Source of the DNA: Tuctoria greenei
Lineage: Eukaryota; Streptophyta; Magnoliopsida; Poales; Poaceae
DNA length: 64,000 bases
NCBI GenBank assembly: GCA_036927565.1
Contig: JAYESD010000008.1
Span: 22,648,100 to 22,712,099 of the forward strand
Direction of reading: 5' to 3'
In this document: in pieces, positions 44,884 to 53,078 of the stretch
Layout: each line of letters begins with the position of its first letter
How positions within the stretch are numbered: the first letter of the stretch is position 1
The notes under the pieces: model-generated
What the model saw: only the letters and a program-made list of their open reading frames with translations
Told to the model about the DNA's origin: nothing
Database searches by the model: none
Program-made: the position numbers and the translations under genes

Positions 44884-47800
44884 ATGGGGTGGTCGTCGGA
44901 CTTCTTCAACCGTTCGGTTCGCGCCGGAGGAGAGCTTCCCTTTAAAAAGGAGCACTCCGGCGAGATGGTGTACTTTTCATCGTACGCCATGGTGGGGCTG
45001 ATCCCACCGTTTTCTTCCTTCTTCTTGATGCTGCTGGACTTCTATGGTCTGCAGCTATACCACCTTGGCCCTCACTCCATCCTCCTTGTGTCCATCTTTG
45101 TCCACTTCTGCGAGATGTGGGTGGGCATTCCTCCCTGCATCGAGCTCTTCCGGACCTTCTTCACCGTCCAAACCACCGGCCGAAGCGACGAGTACCTTGG
45201 CTTCTATTACTTTGTGAAGCACAAGAAGTGCCCGTTCAAGTACCTCCGGTCATTCCCTTCCGGGAAGTGGGATGACTGGAAGAAAGATTGGGTAGTCGTC
45301 CGGGTGGAGGAGCACGAGCGGTTGGAGTTGCCAGATGGTCTGCCCGGCATTGACACGTCGGTGTGGAGCGAAGTTCCGGTGCTGGCGGCAGCCTTCGACC
45401 CCGTCCTGTCCAGGATCCGCCAATGTGTGGAGGGAGGATTGACTCCCCAGGCGGTGTTCTGCAACTTCCTGTCCAACAGGTGGGCGCCGCTGAAGAGGAG
45501 GGAGAAGCTCGCCTGGGCCCTCAACAGCGTGATGGACGAAGACCGGGTTGAAACCGGGTTGAAGTCCAGCATGGTGGGGAAGTCCTTGGAGTTTCACCTC
45601 AAGAAATTCCAGGACGGCATCGATGTTGACGGAGAGTACTTGACTCCGCCGCCGGCTTTCCTCCCCCTGAACGTGGAAGTGGAGTTCAGTAGGGAGCTCC
45701 GGCGGAAGATGCCCGCGCTTGACGACCTTGGCGTCGTCGAGAGAAGATCAACCGCCCGGTTGGCGATCCCCGGGTTGTCGGAAGGCGGCTCCGCCCCTGT
45801 CTCTCAGCCAAGAGCTGAGGTCACCGGCAAGGGCAAGGAGCTGGCGGAGGAGCCGGAGAGCCGGAAGAGGAAGCTGCGACATGCTGACGGAAGGTCCGTC
45901 GGGCTTGCTACTTCCCCGCCAGTTCCCCGTCCTCAGGAAGGAAGATCCTCCGCCGCTGTAGCGTCTGTCCCCGTGGTGGGGTCTTTTCGGAGCGCTACTG
46001 TTCCGACGGTGGGATCCTCCCGGAGTGCGGCTGTCCCCGTGATGGGTCCCTCCGGAGGTGCCAGCTCCGGACAGGCGACTCCGGTTCGAGAAGCGGTGAG
46101 GGCCTCCAGGTCTAGGAGTTCTTCCCGGTCAAGGAGAGCTCCGACCCGGGAAACGCCCGCGGCTACGGCAAGTCCTGGGAGTCCTCCCGGAGCTCCTACG
46201 CCGACCGTGGCCAGCCCGGAACGTCCGGGAAAGAGGTTCCGCGCAAGCTGGTGCGTGAGCCTCCCAAGGTAATTTTTCTTGCTTACCTCAATTAACTTTT
46301 AATTATAGCATCTGTTTGCTCAATTTCTTCATTCTTCATCTGCAGCGTTCCCAAGAAGGGGAGTGAAGCTCCGCCCTCAGCCACAGTGTCTGAGGCTGCG
46401 AGGGCTTCTGCTCCAGCCCCGGTGCCGCCCCAGGCGGAGGCTGCGACAGCTCCGGCGCCGGCTGTCGCGGTCATGGACCTCGACTCGTCTCCAGAAGTTC
46501 CCGTGGTAGCGCCGGACCACGGGATTGAAGATGCGCCAGCGGCACCCGCTCCGGAGGTTGAAGCTCCGGGCCCTGGTGCTGCAGAAGTAGATGCTTCGGC
46601 TGTTGAGTCGGAGGAAGTAGCGGTCCCGGCTTCAGAGCCGGAAAGTGCTGAAGCCCCGGCGGTTGAGCCGGAGGTAGCTGAAGCCCCGGCGTGCGAGCCG
46701 GAAGTTGAAGTGGTTCCGGCAATTGAGCCGGTTACTTCCGAAGCTCCGGTCGCAGAGCCGGTAGCTATTGGAGCGCCGGCTGCAGAGCCGGTGATTGCTG
46801 AAGCACCGGCCGCAGAGCCGGTGATCGAAGAGGCGAGGGAGCTTGAGCCTCCCTCAGAAGAAGTGTCCCGGCCGGAGCCAGTGGAGGCGACGACGTCGAT
46901 GGTACCCGTGGCGGAGCCAGAGTGCCTGAACGAAGTCGCCGGCCCCCAGCCTGAGGGGGCAAATGAAGGCTTGGCGGCAGGACCTTCTTCGGCGGCGACT
47001 GAGGCCATCCCGGAGGAGTGCCCTAGTGCCTTTGAAGCTCGGGGTTCCACTCTCGTAGAGTGGGACCCAATTTTTGCAAGTGAAGACCCGCTGGAACCAG
47101 CGGAGGAGACCCCAGAAGGTCTGGAGCCCATCTCGCTGTCGATGTCCATCGACAACGCTTGCTCCAGTCTACGTCAAGTCCAACTAGCCTTCTTCCACGA
47201 CAGCAAGGCTCTTGAAGAGGAGCGCCAAACCCTTAGGAGGTGGCGTAATCGACTCCAATTCGAGACCAAGCTGGCGCAGTCGAGGATTGCGGATGACAAG
47301 GAATGGATCAGGCGGGAGAAGGTCCGCCTGGAGCTCTGGGGTGAGATGCTGGACGAGAGGGAGAGCATGACTCACAACCTCGACGCCCAATCCCGGGAGT
47401 ACCATGACCAAGCTAAGGCTGCTAACGACGCGGCCAACGCTCGGTTTGATCAACTCGAAGCCATCAGCACCGCACTCATCAAGCGCCGAGAGGCACTTGA
47501 GGGAAGGGAAAAGCGGCTCGAGGATGAGGAGCAAAAACTCCTGGAGCTACGGGATGACGTCTTGCGACGTGAAGAAGAGCTCGCCGAGAAGACAGCTCTG
47601 GCGGACAAGGGTATCGAGGAGCGCACTAAAAAATTGGAAGAGCGCTGCCTCGAGGAGGAGGAGAAGACCTGGGTGCGGGGGCAGGAACTCTACGAGTACG
47701 AGTGTGCCCTTGTCGCCCGGGAGAAGAAAATAGAGGCTAGGGAGAAAGATCTGGTCGACCGCCGGAACAAGATCCACCTCCGGGAGGAGGAGCTCGGAAG

Positions 47801-48287
47801 ACTTGAGAAGCGGGTTGCTGCGAAGATTCAGCAAAACGCCAAAGAAGTCGAGCGTCTTTCCCGCGAGAATTCGGAGCTGGCGGCGGCCCGGAGGTCCCTG
47901 GAAGAGATGAAGGGCCTGAGGAAGACGGACTCCCTGCAAATTTGGGAGTTCCTGAGCAAGGCCGACGATGCGCTAGCGCCGATGGGTTTCAGCCCCGTGC
48001 TCCCGGATGATCCGGAGCCGGAGCCGGACCTTGCGTTGCAAGCGTTGAGCGCTGCGGGCAGCAAGCTCTCCAAGGTGGGCGACGTCATCGTGGACCAGCT
48101 GGAGGTCGAGGGGCAATCCCTGGCTAGGAACGTCACAGAGTATGTGTTGACGTGCTACACTAGCCGGAACCCTCGATTCTCTCTGGACCCGGTGCTTGAA
48201 GGCCCCGTCGAAGGAGAAGGTGAAGCTACCCGAGCCAGCGTGTCGGAGGTCGCCCAGAAGGTCGCTGAGTTCTTCCATAGGGTCTAG
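44884..48287 (+). CDS. Antisense gene of Tat Gypsy, two exons, unknown role
   Basis: Exon 1 is 44884-46268 and exon 2 is 46346-48287; the 77-bp gap has GT...AG ends and joins the frames exactly (3327 nt, 1108 codons plus stop). Residues about 1-260 resemble the putative gypsy-type transposon domain (Pfam Transposase_28 type) common in grass Tat elements: GGELPFKKEHSGEMVYFSSY, FCEMWVGIPPCIELF, a WDDWKKDW motif. Then comes a disordered Ser/Arg/Pro-rich region. Early exon 2 has Pro/Ala/Glu repeats of 10-11 residues (AEPV-x-EAPA), and the middle (47160-47960) is a long Glu/Arg/Lys-rich coiled coil. It converges with pol across a 1.25-kb spacer. The function is not known to me. A nonsense codon may have removed about 22 N-terminal residues. 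Confidence 0.8.
46269..46345 (+). other. Intron of antisense gene, 77 bp
   Basis: Donor AAG|GTAATT and acceptor TTCATCTGCAG|C with an AT/T-rich body. Without splicing, exon 1 meets TAA at 46270-46272; with splicing the two long frames join in phase. Confidence 0.8.
46600..46840 (+). repeat. 30-33 bp coding minisatellite in antisense gene
   Basis: GAGCCGGAGGTAGCTGAAGC-like units in tandem encode the AEPV-x-EAPA repeats. The reverse strand is also open (SGSAAGAS-like repeats), which I treat as a by-product. Confidence 0.85.
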
Positions 48288-49535
48288 GACTATCTTTCTT
48301 AGCCTTTATTTGTATCTTCTCTTCTTCCTCAATTTTGTAATCCCTTGTCTCCAGATGTAATCTCCGGTCTTCTGATGAAATGAAATCCCCAATTTTTCGT
48401 GAATTTCATTTTTTGTCTTCAACATCTTTGTCTTCACTTGGCCCCCTGGTAGATGTGCACAATTTGATTGTGGACATGTACCAAAAGGATGTTGAGTTTT
48501 GTTGAAGACAAATTTGCTTCGAACTCGTATAGTTTAGGTCCGAAGTTTTCGATAGTGAAGGTCCCTTGAAGTCGTCGGAGCTTAGAAGCTCCGGCACTGT
48601 CCATCGTCGGAGCTTAGTAGCTCCGGCAATAGCCTCTACCAACACGTTGAGTGTCGATAGTTAATACTTCAAGGTGTCGGAGCTTAGTAGCTCCGGCAAT
48701 GACCCTTGCCACGTCTGGCTTGCTGGCAACAGACTCTAGTGATAGAGTCTTCTCACCATCTTTAAGTTAACGCCGGTGGGAGTCGGAGCTTGGTTAACTC
48801 CGGTTTTTCTCCATCAATATTGGGTTTATTTTTCCTGCACACTTAAGCCAAGAAAAACAGTAAAATTCGTTCCTTATCTATAACTTCGTCGGGGCTTACG
48901 GTTCTCAAGAGAGTTTCAAGTTGAACACGATTTTTAGTATAATTGGATGAATTGTCTTTTCTTTTAGATCCAATTGTCCATGGACCCACCTTACTTTGGC
49001 CTGCCGGGATGTAGGTAGAGTGGCGTACTTAGGGTGCTTGACCAGGCTAAGTCGATAGCGCACTCCGGCCCTAGAATGGCTTGGCGGCTTTCAGGCGAGT
49101 TGGCCACAGACGACATTTAAATCTAAAAATTCTGACAATTCAACTCAAATCGTACATAAATCGGTTAAACTAGAACTTCTTAAGAATTGCACGTTTCTGT
49201 TATAGACAAGAAAGAGAAAAATAAAAGTGTCAAGCCTTATGCAAAAATGAATGCACGTGGAGTCTATTTCACATGAAGATGTCTTTCATTATAGGTCCGG
49301 GGTACAAGGGAAACAAGTACACTCTTAGGGTACGGAACCAGGCTAAGTGTGTTTGGTTTCTCGTTTGACCCTGGGTAGTTAGCCACACTTCTAGTCCGGA
49401 GACTGTATCAAGTGTTGCATGAGCTCTTCAAACCTTTCGGGAAAGGTCCGGCTGCTCTCCCGGAGGAACTACCCGACTCTGTACAATGACTCTATAACAT
49501 ACATTTCAAGTTACTTAAGACTCACCTCCGTGGAA
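48288..49535 (-). other. Spacer between antisense gene and pol, hairpin motifs
   Basis: Non-coding. Perfect 7-bp inverted repeats CGGAGCT/AGCTCCG with a 4-base loop occur at 48608 and 48678, exactly 70 bp apart, with related copies at 48576 and 48784. Two copies of CTTAGGGT...CCAGGCTAAG lie near 49030 and 49325. Both gene ends face this spacer, so it should hold both 3' ends. Confidence 0.75.
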
Positions 49536-52500
49536 TTAAGTGTAGAACTTACGGAGGTGCTCGATGTTCCAAGGATTTGGGAGAGGTGTCCCATCCTCGG
49601 TAGCCAAGCGAACGCTTCCGGGACGGGATACTTTGATCACTCGGAAGGGCCCTTCCCAGCTGGGTGAGAGTTTGTTTTGCCCTTCTCTGGATAGTATTCT
49701 CCGTAGCACCAGATCGCCTTCCTCGAGCTGTCGGTTGTGTACATGCCGCTGATGATAGCGCCGTAGAGCTTGACGGTATCGGGCATTCCGAACAGCTGCT
49801 TGGCACCTTCCCTCCTCGAGGAGGTCTAGGTCTTCACGCCGGAGCTGGTCCTGCGCGGCTTCGTCGAAGGTCCGGACTCGGAGGGAACCCAAGGTGATTT
49901 CCGGAGGAAGGATTGCTTCAGCTCCGTACACCAGGAAGAAGGGTGTTTCTCCGGTTGCCCGACTTGGTGAAGTCCTGTTGGCCCATAGAGTGGGCGGAAG
50001 CTCTTCGATCCAATTGGCTCCGTGCTTTTTCAAACGCTCATAAGTGCGTGTTTTGAGTCCTTTAAGGATCTCTGCGTTTGCTCTCTCGGCTTGTCCATTG
50101 CTGGCAGGATGAGCTACGGAAGCGTAGCAAACTTGTATGCCGAGGTCTTCGCAATATCCTTGAAATGCGGAGCTTGTAAATTGAGTCCCATTATCAGTGA
50201 TGATCTTATTTGGGACTCCGAATCTGCTCACGATAGATTGTAGAAAATTGATTGCAGATTGTTTGTTGATCGTCACAACAGGAGTAGCTTCCGGCCACTT
50301 GGTGAACTTATCAATGGCGACGTACAGGAACTTGTAACCTCCTACGGCTCTTGGGAAGGGTCCCAAGATGTCCATCCCCCACACAGCGAAAGGCCATGTA
50401 GGAGGTATCATTTGTAAGGACTGAGCAGGTGTATGAATTTGCTTTGCATGAAACTGGCATGCTTTGCATTTCTTCACTAGCTCAGTAGCATCCTGGAGTG
50501 CTGTAGGCCAGTAGAAGCCGTGCCGAAAGGCTTTTCCGACCAGCGTGCGGGAAGATGCGTGGTTCCCACACTCACCTCCATGGATTTCTGCAAGGAGCTC
50601 GCAGCCTTCTTCCCTTGTGATGCACCGCATTAGGATGCCGTTGGCACCGCGCCGGTAGAGATCCCCTTCTACCAACGTGTATCTTTTAGCCAATCTGACT
50701 ACCCGGTCAGCGGATACATCATCGTCAGGAAGGATGTTGTCTTTCAAGTAGTTCCGGATCTCCGAGATCCATGCATCGGAACTGACTTGAGCATTTGAGT
50801 CTTGCGTGCTGGGTTGCTCGGAGCTTCCGGCAGCACCTACGACCCTTGATGGCTGCCATGGTAACAGGGCCATCGGGACCGTCAGCTTCGGGATGCTGAT
50901 CTCGCCCCCTTCGTTCAGTTCGGCAGGCTGAACTGTGGGTTTTGACAACCTCCGGACAAAGGTTCCGTCAGGAGCCGGAGCTCCGGTTGACGCCTTGGTC
51001 GAGAGTTCGTCAGCTTCAGCGTTGTGAGCACGCTGAACATGGTGAAGGACTAGGACTTCGAAGTCCTTTTGAAGCCTCTGGACTTCAAGGAGATAAGCAG
51101 CCAGCTGGAGGTTATTACAGGAGCATTCACCCTTCACCTGTTTGATGACAAGTTGTGAATATCCTTTGACCAGCAACTGCTTGACACCATATGATAGTGC
51201 CACCTTTAATCCATAGATGAGTGCTTCGTACTCCGCCATGTTGTTGGTTGCCTTGAAGTCAAGGTGCACCATGTATTTCACCTTCTCCCCGGTTGGTGCG
51301 AGGAGAAGGATTCCAGCTCCAGCTCCCTGCTTCTGCATGGAGCCGTCGAAGTAAAGGGTCCAGTGAGGCTTAGTGAAGGCTGGAACTTGTGGTTCCGTCT
51401 TCTGCTCGCTGGGGCCCCCAGGGTTTAATGGAGAGGGAGTCCATTCTGCCACGAAATCTGCCAACGCTTGACTCTTGATTGCTTGTCTTGGAATGAATTC
51501 GAGGTCGAATTCAGCCAGTTCCGCTGCCCACTTTGCAATATTCCCAGTTGAATTGGGATTATGCAGGATCGCTCGAAGTGGATATGAAGTCACCACTGAG
51601 ACTTTGTGAGCTTGGAAATAATGTCGAAGCTTCCTTGAGGCAATAAGAACTGCATAGAGCAGTTTATGCACCTCTAGGTATCGAGTCTTGGCATCATGTA
51701 ACACTTCACTGATGAAGTATACTGGGCGTTGAATGGTCCGGACCCTCCCGGAGGGGTCCGGAGCTTCCTCTTCATTGATCCGGACTCTGTCGGAGGGGTC
51801 CAGACTATCTTCGGGGACCTCCGGGTTCTGGGTGGAGGAACCCGGAGCTTCTTCAGGAATGACCTGGATCCTATCGGAAGGATCCGGGTCCTCTGAAGTG
51901 ACTTCTTGTGGGTTCAAGTCTGGGAGCTGGGACCCAGACCCGCTTTCAGGAACCTCCGGATCCTCCCGAAGGGATCTGGATTCCTGGGTATTGGGTAGTT
52001 CCGGTCTCTCCGCAACCAGAACCATACTGACGACTTCATCAGCAGCTGAAATATAAAGCAATAAAGGCTCACCAGGGTTCGGAGCTACCAAGACTGGTAG
52101 GGTGGTGAGGAACTGTTTCAGCTCCTGGAATGCCTTCTCTGCTTTTTCAGACCATTGGAATGGTCCGGACTTCCTTAGTAACTTGAAGAAGGGAAGTGCC
52201 CTTTCCGCCAGTCTTGAAATGAACCGGCTGAGGGCTGCTAGACATCCAGTTAATTTTTGGACGTCTTTGATGCGGGTTGGTGGCCGCATGTCTTCAATGG
52301 CTTTTATCTTCGCCGGATTAGCCTCTATGCCCCGGTGACTTACCAGGAAACCAAGAAGCTTTCCGGAACTAACCCCAAATACGCATTTATCTGGGTTTAG
52401 CTTCGTGCGGGTGGCCCGCAGCTTGTCGAAGACAGCCTGCAAGGTGTCCAAGAGGGACTCCTTGTTCTTGACTTTGACCACGATGTCATCAACGTACACT

Positions 52501-53039
52501 TCCACTATGTCTCTGATGAGTTCTTCGAAAGTTTTGTACATTGCTCGTACAAAAGTTGAAGCTGCATTCTTGAGACCAAAAGGCATGGCTGTGTAACAAT
52601 ACAATCCATCCACTGTGATGAATGAAGTATGTTCTTCATCTTCCCTAGACATCCGGATTTGATGATATCCTGAATATGCGTCTAGAAAACACAGTAACTC
52701 ACACCCGGAGGTGGAATCCACTATCTGGTCTATTCTAGGTAGTGGGAATGGATCTTTTGGACATGCCTTATTCAGTGTGGTGTAGTCGATGCACATCCGA
52801 AGTTTCCCGCCGGCTTTAGGCACAACGACTGGGTTTGCCAGCCATTTTGGATGGTAGACTTCTCGGATGAATCCGGCTTCGAGCAACTTCTTCACTTCTT
52901 GTCGGATGAAGTTCTGTCGCTCTACAGATTGCTTCCGAGGTTTCTGGTGCACAGGCCGAGCGTCGGGGTAAATCTTCAGATTGTGCTCAATCACTTCCCT
53001 GGGGATCCCAGGCATTTGTGACGGTTGCCAAGCAAACAC
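49536..53039 (-). CDS. pol: Tat pol: reverse transcriptase, dual RNase H, integrase
   Basis: 1167 codons from the first downstream ATG; the frame is open back to the UAG at 53079. RT residues about 35-230 (LDAYSGYHQI, FGLKNAASTF, YVDD at about 182-185). The first RNase H (about 320-530) is degenerate and split by ~90 acidic residues (about 348-437). The second, archaeal-type RNase H is at about 557-690 (TLYFDGSM, NNMAEYEAL). Integrase: zinc finger H-H-C-C about 820-862, core about 885-1000 (DILGPFP, TDNGTQF, the E in NGQAERANAE), and a C-terminal domain ending EHLRKFYT. All visible catalytic residues of RT and integrase are present. The product copies RNA to DNA and inserts it; it is probably made as a gag-pol fusion. 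Confidence 0.92.
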   Translation of the reverse strand: MFAWQPSQMPGIPREVIEHNLKIYPDARPVHQKPRKQSVERQNFIRQEVKKLLEAGFIREVYHPKWLANPVVVPKAGGKLRMCIDYTTLNKACPKDPFPLPRIDQIVDSTSGCELLCFLDAYSGYHQIRMSREDEEHTSFITVDGLYCYTAMPFGLKNAASTFVRAMYKTFEELIRDIVEVYVDDIVVKVKNKESLLDTLQAVFDKLRATRTKLNPDKCVFGVSSGKLLGFLVSHRGIEANPAKIKAIEDMRPPTRIKDVQKLTGCLAALSRFISRLAERALPFFKLLRKSGPFQWSEKAEKAFQELKQFLTTLPVLVAPNPGEPLLLYISAADEVVSMVLVAERPELPNTQESRSLREDPEVPESGSGSQLPDLNPQEVTSEDPDPSDRIQVIPEEAPGSSTQNPEVPEDSLDPSDRVRINEEEAPDPSGRVRTIQRPVYFISEVLHDAKTRYLEVHKLLYAVLIASRKLRHYFQAHKVSVVTSYPLRAILHNPNSTGNIAKWAAELAEFDLEFIPRQAIKSQALADFVAEWTPSPLNPGGPSEQKTEPQVPAFTKPHWTLYFDGSMQKQGAGAGILLLAPTGEKVKYMVHLDFKATNNMAEYEALIYGLKVALSYGVKQLLVKGYSQLVIKQVKGECSCNNLQLAAYLLEVQRLQKDFEVLVLHHVQRAHNAEADELSTKASTGAPAPDGTFVRRLSKPTVQPAELNEGGEISIPKLTVPMALLPWQPSRVVGAAGSSEQPSTQDSNAQVSSDAWISEIRNYLKDNILPDDDVSADRVVRLAKRYTLVEGDLYRRGANGILMRCITREEGCELLAEIHGGECGNHASSRTLVGKAFRHGFYWPTALQDATELVKKCKACQFHAKQIHTPAQSLQMIPPTWPFAVWGMDILGPFPRAVGGYKFLYVAIDKFTKWPEATPVVTINKQSAINFLQSIVSRFGVPNKIITDNGTQFTSSAFQGYCEDLGIQVCYASVAHPASNGQAERANAEILKGLKTRTYERLKKHGANWIEELPPTLWANRTSPSRATGETPFFLVYGAEAILPPEITLGSLRVRTFDEAAQDQLRREDLDLLEEGRCQAAVRNARYRQALRRYHQRHVHNRQLEEGDLVLRRILSREGQNKLSPSWEGPFRVIKVSRPGSVRLATEDGTPLPNPWNIEHLRKFYT
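51733..52010 (-). repeat. Palindrome-rich insertion in RNase H coding region
   Basis: Four imperfect units of about 30 bp (GGTCCGGACCCT...GGAGGGGTCCGG type) lie at about 51735-51765, 51775-51805, 51860-51890 and 51955-51985. They keep the frame and encode the DPSDRVR and EEAP repeats inside the first RNase H. Confidence 0.75.
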
Positions 53040-53078
53040 GTCAACGTTAGCCCGGAGGAAAGTGATGAGCGCGAGTTC

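Noticed and set aside
46292..47155. 287-codon minus-strand ORF with Ser/Gly/Ala repeats
   Set aside because: Reverse strand of the Pro/Ala/Glu minisatellite in the antisense gene; no conserved domain.
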